DNA of 42,488 nt, taken from assembly GCA_904501975.1 (NCBI GenBank), contig CAJGCZ010000015.1, positions 1 through 42,488 of the forward strand, read 5' to 3'. Source of the stretch: an uncultured Akkermansia sp. Its GTDB lineage: Bacteria; Verrucomicrobiota; Verrucomicrobiia; Verrucomicrobiales; Akkermansiaceae. Positions 15,202 through 23,282 of this stretch are shown piece after piece. The translations under genes were made by a program, and so were the position numbers. How positions within the stretch are numbered: the first letter of the stretch is position 1; each line of letters starts with the position of its first letter. Below the pieces are notes generated by a model, which was not told the DNA's origin, searched no databases, and worked only from the letters and a program-made list of their open reading frames with translations.

Positions 15202-16767
15202 ATGATTACACGTTTGCATTCGGCCGCAGTTGCCGGTATAGATGGCTACGAGGTACAGGTAGAGGTGGATGTGCAGCCGTCGAAGGATGTGGCCCACTAC
15301 TACATTGTAGGCTTGCCGGATGCCGCCGTGCGTGAGAGTGTGCAGCGTGTAACATCTGCCCTCAAAAACAGCCATTTTTATTGCCCCGGCGAGTTGCAGG
15401 TGACGGTTAACCTGGCCCCGGCAGATGTGAAAAAGCAGGGGCCCGGATTTGATTTGCCGATTGCCATAGGTTTGGAGATTAATATTCAGCACTCATGCGA
15501 GGGAGTGCCGCAGACAGAGAAGCGCCGCACACCCCTGCATTTGGAAGATTGGTGCTTGGTGGGTGAGCTTGCCTTGGATGGCATGGTTCGTGGCGTGCGT
15601 GGTATTTTGTCGCAAGCCGTTGCTGCACGCGATGCGGGGCGCAAGTACCTGATGGTGGCCGCCGAAAATGCAGCGGAGGCTGCTGTGGTGGAGGGCATCA
15701 CCGTCTATGCGGTGGAAAGCTTGGGTGAGGCGTGGTCTGTTTTGCTGGAGCCGGAGAGATTTTCTCCTGTGCAACCGGTACAGGATACGGAGAACGACTA
15801 TGATGGCCCCGATTTTTCGGAAATCAAAGGCCAGCCGTATGCTCGCCGTGCTATGGAGATTGCCGCTGCCGGTGGGCATAATCTGTTAATGAGCGGTAGC
15901 CCCGGAAGCGGTAAGAGTATGCTGGCTAGTCGCTTGCCTTCCATTTTGCCCCCGCTTACGCATGAGGAAGCCCTGACGACGGGAAAAATCCATTCTGTAT
16001 GCGGTATGTTGCCGCGCGGGGGTGGGTTGCTTAAGTCGCGCCCCTTCCGCTCTCCGCATCATACGATATCGGATGTGGGCTTGATGGGTGGTGGCTCCAA
16101 CATTACCCCCGGTGAAATTTCGCTGGCTCATAATGGTGTGCTCTTTTTGGATGAATTGCCGGAGTTTAGTCGCCGCACGCTGGAGACGCTGCGCCAACCG
16201 TTGGAAAGTGGCTTGGTGACGATTTCTCGTGCGTCCGGCAGCTTTGATTTTCCCTGTTCCTTCATGCTGGTTGCAGCCATGAATCCGTGCCCCTGCGGCT
16301 ATTTGGGGGATACGCGGCGCAACTGTAAGTGCTCCTATTCAGAGATTACGCGCTATCGCCGAAAGATATCCGGTCCCTTGTTGGATCGATTTGATATGGT
16401 GATTGAGGTGCCCGCAGTGGAGCCTGCGGCTCTGTTACAAAAGCCGGATGGCGAGAGCAGCGCCGCGATTCGTGCGCGTGTGATGGCTGCCAGAAAACGC
16501 CAGCAAGTGCGCTATGCCGGTACGGGGATTACCTGCAATGCTCGCTTGAGCGGACGATTGCTCCGCCGGTATTGTCCCTTGTCTCCCGCGCAGCAGGAAA
16601 TGTTGCTCATGGCGGTGGAGCAATTCTCTCTTTCTGCCCGCGCCTTCGACCGCATTTTGCGTGTTGCCCGCACCATTGCCGACCTTGCCGGCCACGAGCT
16701 CCCCACGGATGACGACCTCTTTGAGGCGATTCAGTTCCGCCAGTTCGAATGCAAGCTCAGAGAATGA
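15202..16767 (+). CDS. comM: ComM/YifB-type AAA+ Mg-chelatase-like ATPase
   Basis: The 521-residue protein has the family layout: N-terminal Lon-S5-like domain (VQVEVDVQPSKDVAHYYIVG, PADVKKQGPGFDLPIAIG), Mg-chelatase-type ATPase with Walker A GSPGSGKS at 232-239 and Walker B VLFLDE at 313-318, a Cys-rich finger (CPCGYLGDTRRNCKC), and a C-terminal lid (SARAFDRILRVARTIADLAG). ComM is a hexameric helicase that drives branch migration during natural transformation; whether this host is transformable is unknown. A good Shine-Dalgarno (GGGAGG, 15189-15194) precedes the start. It is the last gene of the lipoprotein-hflX-ldt-comM operon, and its last codons are duplicated 360 bases downstream by a repeat. 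Confidence 0.94.
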   Translation: MITRLHSAAVAGIDGYEVQVEVDVQPSKDVAHYYIVGLPDAAVRESVQRVTSALKNSHFYCPGELQVTVNLAPADVKKQGPGFDLPIAIGLEINIQHSCEGVPQTEKRRTPLHLEDWCLVGELALDGMVRGVRGILSQAVAARDAGRKYLMVAAENAAEAAVVEGITVYAVESLGEAWSVLLEPERFSPVQPVQDTENDYDGPDFSEIKGQPYARRAMEIAAAGGHNLLMSGSPGSGKSMLASRLPSILPPLTHEEALTTGKIHSVCGMLPRGGGLLKSRPFRSPHHTISDVGLMGGGSNITPGEISLAHNGVLFLDELPEFSRRTLETLRQPLESGLVTISRASGSFDFPCSFMLVAAMNPCPCGYLGDTRRNCKCSYSEITRYRRKISGPLLDRFDMVIEVPAVEPAALLQKPDGESSAAIRARVMAARKRQQVRYAGTGITCNARLSGRLLRRYCPLSPAQQEMLLMAVEQFSLSARAFDRILRVARTIADLAGHELPTDDDLFEAIQFRQFECKLRE

Positions 16768-16771
16768 TGGG

Positions 16772-16951
16772 GATGTACAATTTACGATGTACAATGTACG
16801 ATTTTTGAGTTAGGCTCCCTCTCGGTCGCGATGGATGCGAAGCCGACCGCAAGCTTCACGCCCCGCGCTTAAAGCGCGGACGGTAAGTTTAGCAAAGCTC
16901 TGCCACGCCCTGCGGCGCAGCCGCCTAGCTAAACAAATTGTACATTGTACC
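16772..16951. repeat. Repeat family B, copy with both ends
   Basis: Begins GATGTACAATTTACGATGTA and ends with the inverted version (CAAATTGTACATTGTACC). The core reads GGCTCCCTCTCGGTCGCGAT, then CCCCGCGCTTAAAGCGCGG and CTGCGGCGCAGCCGCCTAGC. It starts 4 bases after the comM stop, so the comM transcript must run into it. Confidence 0.85.
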
Positions 16952-17085
16952 TTTTTTTGAGAGAGGCTCCCTCTCGGTCGCGATGAATGCGAAGCCGACC
17001 GCAAGCGTCACGCCCCGCGCTTAAAGCGCGGACGGTAAGTTTAGCAAAGCTCTGCCACTCCCTGCGGCGCAGCCGCCTAGCTGAG
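16952..17085. repeat. Repeat family B, core-only copy
   Basis: This segment repeats the core of the preceding unit at an offset of about 153 bases (GGCTCCCTCTCGGTCGCGAT to CTGCGGCGCAGCCGCCTAGC) but lacks the left terminal inverted repeat. It differs from its neighbour by single bases only. Confidence 0.85.
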
Positions 17086-17327
17086 TCGATTCAATTTCGT
17101 TAGTTCGAATGCAAGCTCAGAGAATGATGGAGATGTACAATTTACGATGTACAATGTACGATTTTTGAGTTAGGCTCCCTCTCGGTCGCGATGAATGCGA
17201 AGCCGACCACAAGCTTCACGCCCCGCGCTTAAAGCGCGGACGGTAAGTTTAGCAAAGCTCTGCCACTCCCTGCGGCGCAGCCGCCTAGCTAAACAAATTG
17301 TACATTGTACCTTGTAAATTGTAAATC
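17086..17327. repeat. Duplicated comM tail plus third copy of repeat family B
   Basis: The stretch 17086-17131 copies the last codons of comM (TTCGAATGCAAGCTCAGAGA then ATGATGG) at an exact offset of 360 bases from 16741, and is followed by a complete family B unit (17132-17327). The right terminal repeat ends in GTAAATC, which contains part of the dusB stop codon (17326-17328), so the dusB 3' end and the element share bases. Confidence 0.85.
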
Positions 17328-18297
17328 AAAGTCCCTGTAACAGCTCTTGCAGCTCTGCGAGAGAGGCTACGCGGGAGAGTTGCGGACGCAGGGGCTTGGT
17401 GCCGGGAATTCCTTTGGCGTAGGCGAGTAGGCGAGCGCGCATGGCGCGCATGGTGAAGATTTCATCGCCATAGTGCCCGCTCTCGATAGCCATGCGGGTA
17501 TGGCGAAGCATAAATTGAATGCGCTCAGCCGGGGTGGGTTCGGCGGGGATGGTGCCGGTGGTTAAGTATTGTTTTGCGCGCCTGAAAAGCCACGGCGCAT
17601 TCATGGCTGCACGGCCAATCATCACGCCGGCCACAGCTGTGGTCTCGCGCACGCGTTTCACGTCTTCGGGGGAGGCAATATCGCCATTACCTACCACGGG
17701 AATGTTGACGGAGCGGGCGCATTCATCAATAATCTCCCAGTTGGCTTGCCCTCCGTATTGCTGTGAGCGTGTGCGGCCGTGAATCGCAATGCTTTGCACA
17801 CCGGCGTCTTCCAATCGGCGGCAGGCCTCTAAGGCGCAAATGTGTTCGGCATCCCACCCGATGCGTATTTTGGTGGTGACGGGGCAATCGTTGCCCAGCT
17901 CTCGAACCACGGCTGCGGCAATATCCTGCAAAAGGGGTAAATCCTTGAGCAGCGAGGAACCGCCGTTTTTGCCCACCACTTTCGGTACGGGGCAGCCGGC
18001 GTTAATGTCGAGAAAATCCGGGTGCATGGCATCGACAATAATACGGGCAGCGGCTGCGGCGTGGTCCGGTATCGAGCCAAAAATCTGCACGCCTAGCGGG
18101 CGGTGTTCTTGCTCAAACTCCACATAGCGGCGGTTGCGGTGCCAAGCTTGCAGCACGCCTTCGGCAGAAACGAACTCAGTTACCATGACATCTGCACCGG
18201 CCTCTTTGCAGAGGGTGCGGAAGATAGGATCCGTTACCCCGGCCATGGGGGCAAGGTAGAGAGGAAAATGATTTTCAAACCACGGTAAAGCTGCCAT
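17326..18297 (-). CDS. dusB: tRNA-dihydrouridine synthase, DusB type
   Basis: Dus enzymes reduce uridines in the tRNA D-loop with FMN and NADPH. The start is the ATG at 18297 (MAALPWFENHFPLYLAPMAG), which matches the family N-terminus and sits 6 bases after a -10; a longer upstream frame has no family similarity. The 323-residue protein shows APMAGVTDPIFR, the LGVQIFGS strand, active-site Cys102 in DINAGCPVPKVV, KIRIGWD, AIHGRTRSQQY, VGNGDI and GVMIGRAAMNAPWLF for FMN binding, and the helical C-terminal domain. It is divergent from the deacetylase operon and convergent with comM across the repeat block. Confidence 0.95.
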   Translation of the reverse strand: MAALPWFENHFPLYLAPMAGVTDPIFRTLCKEAGADVMVTEFVSAEGVLQAWHRNRRYVEFEQEHRPLGVQIFGSIPDHAAAAARIIVDAMHPDFLDINAGCPVPKVVGKNGGSSLLKDLPLLQDIAAAVVRELGNDCPVTTKIRIGWDAEHICALEACRRLEDAGVQSIAIHGRTRSQQYGGQANWEIIDECARSVNIPVVGNGDIASPEDVKRVRETTAVAGVMIGRAAMNAPWLFRRAKQYLTTGTIPAEPTPAERIQFMLRHTRMAIESGHYGDEIFTMRAMRARLLAYAKGIPGTKPLRPQLSRVASLAELQELLQGL

Positions 18298-18303
18298 GCC
18301 CTC

Positions 18304-18332
18304 ATCATAGCACACGCACCTTGCCTGAGCAA
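18304..18332 (-). promoter_or_regulatory. dusB promoter (leaderless geometry)
   Basis: On the minus strand TTGCTC (18332-18327), 17-base spacer, TATGAT (18309-18304), then 6 bases to the dusB ATG. Normal spacing puts the transcription start on the A of the ATG. Confidence 0.65.
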
Positions 18333-18364
18333 GAGCGAATCCGCCGCCATGACGACAAAAGGGG

Positions 18365-18393
18365 TTGCCAAACAGCGTCGGACGGAGTACAAT
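18365..18393 (+). promoter_or_regulatory. Promoter of the deacetylase-cobA/hemD-hemA operon
   Basis: TTGCCA (18365-18370), 17-base spacer, TACAAT (18388-18393). The -10 overlaps an in-frame ATG at 18392, which rules that codon out as the start and supports ATG 18416 or 18419. Confidence 0.65.
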
Positions 18394-18418
18394 GAGCCAA
18401 GGACGTTTTTTTGATATG

Positions 18419-19417
18419 ATGAAGAAATTAAAACAGCTTATTTCGCTTGTTGCCACGGTGGCATTGGTTGCCAGCTGCACCCAGCAACAGCAGGAGGTAG
18501 AGGATCCGTTGAAGCCGATTCCTACTGAACCTGTTATCGTGAAGCCGACAACACCGGCCAAACCCAAGCCTGCTAAGCCTGTTAAGCCGGAGAAGCCCGC
18601 CAAACCTTTTGTGCCGGCGGCTCCCGGGGTGCGTGTTTCTTCCGTCAGTGTGCCCGGCAAGTATGTTGCCATTACGTTTGACGACGGCCCCCACGCCACG
18701 CTCACACCGCAGGTGCTGGATGTGCTGAAGAAGTATGGAGCCAAGGCTACATTCTTTGTCGCCGGTAGCAATGCCGCCCGTTATCCTTCTATCATGGCTC
18801 GCGCTGCGGCCGAGGGACATGAGATTGGCAACCACACCTATAGCCATATCCAGATGACAGCTGCCACACAAGAGAAGATTGACTCCGAAATCTCTCGTAC
18901 CAATGCGCTGATTGAGGCCGCTACCGGCTCTAAGCCCAAGGTGATGCGTCCTCCCTACGGCGCTATCAATTCCAAGTTAGTGAGCCGTATGTTTAATACC
19001 TATGGCCTGAAAAGCATTTTGTGGAATGTGGATACCAATGACTGGCGTCGCCCCGGTTCTTCCGTAGTGGTGCAGCGTGCTTTGGATGGAGCCAAGCCCG
19101 GTGCTATTATCCTGATGCACGATATCCACGCCGGTACGGCTGCTGCCGTAGAGGGTATTGTAACCGGCTTGCAGGCTCGTGGCTATACCTTGGTAACGGT
19201 ATCTGAGTTGATTGAAATGGGCCGTGTGGCAGCTAAAGCCGCTGAGCCTAAACCCGCTCCTGTTGTTGCCCCTGCTGCTCCCGCTACAGAGGTTACAGCC
19301 CCGGTAACGGAAGCTGTAGCCCCGGAGGAAGCCCCGATTGCTGACCCGCTGGCCCCGCTGCCGGTGGAGGTTCCGGCTGCGCAGGGAAGCGCCACGCTGG
19401 GCGGAGTTGCCATTTAA
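18419..19417 (+). CDS. Polysaccharide deacetylase (NodB domain) lipoprotein
   Basis: Starts at ATG 18419 (or the adjacent ATG 18416). The 332-residue protein has a lipoprotein signal (MKKLKQLISLVATVALVASC, Cys20), a Pro/Lys linker (about 28-70), a NodB domain and an Ala/Pro-rich tail (about 275-332). NodB motifs: TFDDGP with Asp88/Asp89, the metal-binding GHEIGNHTYSH with His139 and His143, RPPYG at 177-181, WNVDTNDWRRPG, and ILMHDIH. Such enzymes use a divalent metal to remove acetyl groups from N-acetylglucosamine in peptidoglycan or other glycans. The Pro-rich spacer suggests reach across the periplasm to peptidoglycan. It precedes the tetrapyrrole genes by 11 bases. Confidence 0.92.
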   Translation: MKKLKQLISLVATVALVASCTQQQQEVEDPLKPIPTEPVIVKPTTPAKPKPAKPVKPEKPAKPFVPAAPGVRVSSVSVPGKYVAITFDDGPHATLTPQVLDVLKKYGAKATFFVAGSNAARYPSIMARAAAEGHEIGNHTYSHIQMTAATQEKIDSEISRTNALIEAATGSKPKVMRPPYGAINSKLVSRMFNTYGLKSILWNVDTNDWRRPGSSVVVQRALDGAKPGAIILMHDIHAGTAAAVEGIVTGLQARGYTLVTVSELIEMGRVAAKAAEPKPAPVVAPAAPATEVTAPVTEAVAPEEAPIADPLAPLPVEVPAAQGSATLGGVAI

Positions 19418-19428
19418 CCTCATGTTGC

Positions 19429-20964
19429 ATGACTATGAAAACGAAAGTCATCGGAAAAGTTTACCTTGTGGGCGCCGGCCCGGGCGACCCGGAATTAATG
19501 ACGCTGAAGGGACGCTCTTTGCTGGAGAAGGCAGATTGCTTGGTGTATGATGCCCTGGCAAACCCGATCATGCTGGCATGGCTTAAGCCTGACTGTGTCA
19601 AGATTTATGTAGGCAAGCGAGCCGGGCACCATGCCATGCCGCAAGAGCAAATTAACCGCGTTTTGGTGGAGTCTGCCTCGCAATACGCTTGCACGGTTCG
19701 TTTGAAAGGGGGCGACCCCTACGTGTTTGGGCGTGGTGCCGAGGAGGCATCTGCCCTTTACGCTGCCGGGGTACCCTTTGAGGTGGTGCCGGGCATCAGC
19801 TCTGCCATTGCCGGGCCTGCCTATGCCGGTATTCCTGTGACGCACCGCGCCTGCTGCACGCAGTTTACCGTGTTTACGGCTCACGAGGACCCCACCAAGG
19901 GTGAATCTACCTTAGATATTGCCGGCATAGCTGCTGCTCATGGCACCAAAGTGATGCTCATGGGCATGAGCCGCTTGCGCGAAACCATGCAAGCCCTGAT
20001 GCAAGCCGGGCAGGGGGGCGATGTGCCGGCTGCGGTGATTCAGTGGGCTGCTACCTCTCGCCAGCGTTCTGTTACGGCAACGGTTGCCACCTTGGCAGAT
20101 GCCGTGGAACAGGCCGGGCTGGGGGCCCCCGCCGTTGTTGTCATAGGTGATGTGGTAAGCTGTGCCGCCGAGCTGAATTGGTACAGCCGTTTGCCGCTTG
20201 CCGGTAAGCGTATTGTGGTAACTCGCACTCGCGAGCAGGCCAGCGAGCTCACCACGGCTCTTTCGGCTTTGGGCGCGGAAGCCTTGGAGCTGCCTACTAT
20301 TAAAATTGTGCCGCCGTCCGACCGCAAAGACTTTGCCTCTGCCGTGGTCGATTGCCCTCGTTATGATTGGCTCGTGTTCTCCAGCCCCAACGGCGTTAAG
20401 AAGTTCTTTGAGGCCTTTTATGCCGTATATGAGGATATTCGCGAGTTGGGCGGTGCCCGCATTGCAGCCGTAGGCCCCGGTACTGCAGCCGAGCTGAAGA
20501 AGCATGGCCTGATGGTGGACATTATGCCTAAGAAGGCCGTTGCAGAAGAGCTGATAGCTGAGTTTGACCGCAAGGGCGATGAATTTGGCGGCGTTGCCAA
20601 TGTGACCATGCTGTGGGTGCACAGCGAGAAGGGGCGCGATATCGTCTATAAGGAATTAATGAAACGCCAGGCTATTGTAGATGAGTGTATTGCCTACAAT
20701 ACTGTGCCCGAGACAGAAGACCCCACCGGCGCCCGCGCCCGTTTGGTTGAGGATGGGGCAGACGTCATTACCTTCACCAGCTCCAGCACCGTGAAGCACT
20801 TTATGGCGATGGGTATCGAGTTGCCGAAGAACTGCGTCATAGCTTCCATTGGGCCTGTTACCACCGCTACGTTGAAGGAGTTTGGCTTAGAGCCCCACAT
20901 TGTCAGCGACACGCACAACATTCCCTCGCTGGTAAAAGCCATTGCAGATTATTATCGCAAGTGA
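19429..20964 (+). CDS. cobA/hemD: Fused uroporphyrinogen-III C-methyltransferase / uroporphyrinogen-III synthase
   Basis: The 511-residue bifunctional protein has a SUMT methyltransferase part (residues about 5-245: VYLVGAGPGDPELMTLKG, GGDPYVFGRGAEEA, VVPGISSAIAGPAYAGIPVT, TVFTAHED) and a HemD part (about 255-510: GKRIVVTRTREQASELTTAL, WLVFSSPNGVKKFFEA, ITFTSSSTVKHF, IASIGPVTTATLKEFGL). HemD cyclises hydroxymethylbilane to uroporphyrinogen III; SUMT methylates it to precorrin-2 for siroheme or cobalamin. An ATG at 19435 is an equally good start. The stop overlaps the GTG of hemA. The hemC gene often found in such clusters is absent here. Confidence 0.95.
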   Translation: MTMKTKVIGKVYLVGAGPGDPELMTLKGRSLLEKADCLVYDALANPIMLAWLKPDCVKIYVGKRAGHHAMPQEQINRVLVESASQYACTVRLKGGDPYVFGRGAEEASALYAAGVPFEVVPGISSAIAGPAYAGIPVTHRACCTQFTVFTAHEDPTKGESTLDIAGIAAAHGTKVMLMGMSRLRETMQALMQAGQGGDVPAAVIQWAATSRQRSVTATVATLADAVEQAGLGAPAVVVIGDVVSCAAELNWYSRLPLAGKRIVVTRTREQASELTTALSALGAEALELPTIKIVPPSDRKDFASAVVDCPRYDWLVFSSPNGVKKFFEAFYAVYEDIRELGGARIAAVGPGTAAELKKHGLMVDIMPKKAVAEELIAEFDRKGDEFGGVANVTMLWVHSEKGRDIVYKELMKRQAIVDECIAYNTVPETEDPTGARARLVEDGADVITFTSSSTVKHFMAMGIELPKNCVIASIGPVTTATLKEFGLEPHIVSDTHNIPSLVKAIADYYRK

Positions 20965-22031
20965 ATACCCCCCAGGACAGGACGCCGGCGCTGCAAATGT
21001 GTTGCTTCGGCATTAACCATCGCACCTCCCCGTTAGCGGTGCGCGAGCAATTTGCCGTCGCTAAGCGTAATTTGCAGCAATGCAATCAGGATGTGGCTGC
21101 CTTGCCGCATGTGGAAGAGTGCGTGCTCTTGTCTACCTGCAACAGAACGGAAATTTACTATTGGTCTGCCTGCCCGGAGGAGGCTCAAACTGCCATTTTA
21201 GGGTATTTCTTGGGACACTTAGGTGCGCATGAAGCAGCTCGCAATGCTGCCTGTTTTTATCGATACGAGGCCGAGGATGCCCTGCGTCATTTGGCTCGCG
21301 TGGCAGCGGGTATGGATTCCATGGTGATAGGCGAAACCGAGATTTTCGGGCAGATTAAGGATGCTTATCGCGAGGCTGTAGCAGCCGGTGCAACAGCAAG
21401 CTGCTCTAACCGAACCTTTCAGCGCATTTTCTCTATTGGCAAGAAAGTGCGTACGGAAACGCGCATTACCAGTGGCCCCACCTCTGTGGGCGCTGCGGCG
21501 GTGCAGTTAGCCGGCTCTGCTTTCGGCGGCTTAGAGGGGGTGAATGTGTTGATTGTCGGTGCAGGGGATATTGCCCGCAGCACGGCGCAAAGTTTGCGCT
21601 CTCGCGGTGCTGAAGGCATTTTTGTGGCTAACCGTTCGTACGACCGCGCCGTTGAATTGGCGGAAAAGGTAGGGGGCAGGGTCATCCGTTTTACGGAGTG
21701 GATTCCGTATTTGGAGCAAATTGATATCGTTATTGTTTCCACCGCCTCACCGGTGTATGTGGTTGGCCCGGCTGTGCTTTCCCAAACGCAGGCCACAAGG
21801 CAGGGGCGCCCCTTGTTCCTGATTGATTTATCTGTGCCGCGTAATGTGGACCCCGCGTGCGCCAATTTGCCCGGGGTATCAGTGCATGATATCGACACCT
21901 TGCAAAATTTAGCACGCCAATCGCACGATGCCCGACAGAGCGAAATTGAACGCGCCGAGGGCATTATTGAAGAGTGGTTGGCAGAAAATATGCAGGATTT
22001 GTTCATGCCCCGCAGCCCCTATACGGCCTGA
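20961..22031 (+). CDS. hemA: Glutamyl-tRNA reductase, short form
   Basis: HemA reduces glutamyl-tRNA to glutamate-1-semialdehyde, the first step of C5-pathway tetrapyrrole synthesis. It starts with GTG at 20961, overlapping the preceding TGA by 3 bases (GTGA), so translation is coupled. Seen: GINHRTSPLAVREQ, catalytic Cys60 in STCNRTEIYY, GMDSMVIGETEIFGQIKDAY, the NADPH-binding VLIVGAGDIARSTA near 195, and DLSVPRNVDP. At 356 residues it is about 60 shorter than the common form: it ends just after the start of the dimerisation domain (EEWLAENMQDL). As I recall, chlamydial HemA is also short, so this may be a feature of the PVC group rather than damage. Confidence 0.94.
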   Translation: MNTPQDRTPALQMCCFGINHRTSPLAVREQFAVAKRNLQQCNQDVAALPHVEECVLLSTCNRTEIYYWSACPEEAQTAILGYFLGHLGAHEAARNAACFYRYEAEDALRHLARVAAGMDSMVIGETEIFGQIKDAYREAVAAGATASCSNRTFQRIFSIGKKVRTETRITSGPTSVGAAAVQLAGSAFGGLEGVNVLIVGAGDIARSTAQSLRSRGAEGIFVANRSYDRAVELAEKVGGRVIRFTEWIPYLEQIDIVIVSTASPVYVVGPAVLSQTQATRQGRPLFLIDLSVPRNVDPACANLPGVSVHDIDTLQNLARQSHDARQSEIERAEGIIEEWLAENMQDLFMPRSPYTA

Positions 22032-22052
22032 TGGGGCTGTTTTGCAAAACGC

Positions 22053-22332
22053 GCTGTTAAACTATACAGTTGATAAATGGGAGTTCGTAGAAGTACGAAG
22101 GACGAATTCCGACATACGAATTTGTGAGTTCCGCGCCTTACGGCGCAAAGATAGCAAAGCTCAGCACAAGCTGCCGCCCGCGCCTTGAGCGCGGAACACA
22201 AGCCGACTGATAAACTCCGCTTCCCTTGCGAGCCGTAGGCGAGCGGAACTCTTAAATTCGTCCTTCGGAATTCGTAACTCGTACTTCCACAAATTGCTAT
22301 TTGTTGGGCTAACAACTAAAAACTTTAACAGA
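22053..22332. repeat. Dispersed repeat family A, copy 2
   Basis: A second copy of the 282-bp element at 10791-11072 in the same orientation, with the same inverted ends (CTGTTAAAC at left, CTAAAAACTTTAACAGAG at right) and the same GAGCCGTAGGCGAGCG block. Differences are scattered substitutions. As with copy 1 it sits just downstream of a gene (22 bases after hemA). Confidence 0.85.
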
Positions 22333-22467
22333 GCTAAACTTAAATGGCTATTTGAGGGGTGCGCTGGCGAAAAATTAACAGCAATTTCTAAAATAAGTGT
22401 TATTTTTTTTTGAACGGAAAACAGTTGGGCGGTGTCTCTGTTAATGTAGGTAGTTTTTCTCGTCTGT

Positions 22468-23082
22468 ATGAACAATAAAAAATCCGGTAACACACGCATC
22501 ACTGAGGCCGATTTGATAGACCTTTTGGCTTCTCTGAAACAGGAACCCTCTCGCGAGGCGAATTTTGAAGATCGATTCATCCATGATTTCAGAGAGAGAG
22601 TGGCTCAGTATGCAGTAACGCGTCCGGCTCGTCGCATGCTGTGGGAGCACATTTTGTGCCGCCTTGCCAATGTGCGCAAGCGTAGCTGGGTATGTAGTGC
22701 TACCACATTGGGTGTGGGTGTTTTGGGTGTTGCTTTTTATTCGTTCTCATCAGATACAGCAACTTCTCCGGCCACTCCCACCGTGGGTGCCGCCCGTGTT
22801 TACCAGAAGCTCACCCCTGCTGATAAGCAAGAACTCATTATGAGCTCCACTCTTTCCTTGGAATCAACTACCTGCGTTTCTACAGACGATTACACGGCAC
22901 AGCAGTTTGCCGCCTATTCCCAGCCCGGTTTCTCCATGGCAGATCAGGTGCAGAAACAGGCAGAGTCCTACTACAATATCCCGTCTGTAGAACGTCGCTT
23001 CTACAATTCCCGCGCTCAAAACCTTTCTGTGGATACCATGATGGAAAACAATAATTACACCATCACAATTCCCTCTCACTAA
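22468..23082 (+). CDS. Single-pass membrane protein, unknown function
   Basis: This 204-residue protein is not recognised. Residues 1-75 are charged and predicted cytoplasmic (ITEADLIDLLASLKQEPSRE, FEDRFIHDFRERVAQY); one membrane helix follows at about 78-95 (CSATTLGVGVLGVAFYSF); then a Ser/Thr-rich linker and a periplasmic part rich in Gln, Tyr and Asn (about 110-204). The layout of a short helical cytoplasmic N-terminus, one helix and a periplasmic tail resembles anti-sigma factors, but no zinc-binding HxxxCxxC motif is present and no sigma factor gene is adjacent, so this is only a structural analogy. A strong terminator follows, so it is a single-gene unit. Confidence 0.75.
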   Translation: MNNKKSGNTRITEADLIDLLASLKQEPSREANFEDRFIHDFRERVAQYAVTRPARRMLWEHILCRLANVRKRSWVCSATTLGVGVLGVAFYSFSSDTATSPATPTVGAARVYQKLTPADKQELIMSSTLSLESTTCVSTDDYTAQQFAAYSQPGFSMADQVQKQAESYYNIPSVERRFYNSRAQNLSVDTMMENNNYTITIPSH

Positions 23083-23148
23083 TCATTTTGTAATTTCATT
23101 TGTGTAGTATATAGGCTGTGCAGCGCCGTCATGCAAGCTGCATCAATG

Positions 23149-23193
23149 AAACGCACGGAGGTTCTTGATAAACTCCGTGCGTTTCTGCTTTTT
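23149..23193 (+). terminator. Intrinsic terminator
   Basis: A perfect 12-bp stem (AAACGCACGGAG, 23149-23160; CTCCGTGCGTTT, 23173-23184) with a 12-base loop is followed by CTGCTTTTT. Confidence 0.85.
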
Positions 23194-23246
23194 GCGGAAT
23201 TTGGTATTCAATTCATCCAACACATTGGTATTTGTAAAATCTCTCC

Positions 23247-23277
23247 TTGCCAATGAATGAGTTTTGTGGTATATAAT
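23247..23277 (+). promoter_or_regulatory. Promoter of the zinc-ribbon membrane protein gene
   Basis: TTGCCA (23247-23252) and TATAAT (23272-23277) are 19 bases apart (17 if TATATA at 23270-23275 is the -10). The GTG start codon at 23283 is 5 bases past the TATAAT, so the message would be leaderless or nearly so. Confidence 0.55.
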
Positions 23278-23282
23278 TGCAC

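Noticed and set aside
18298..18771. 158-codon N-terminal extension of dusB
   Set aside because: It crosses the dusB promoter and the divergent deacetylase gene and has no family similarity.
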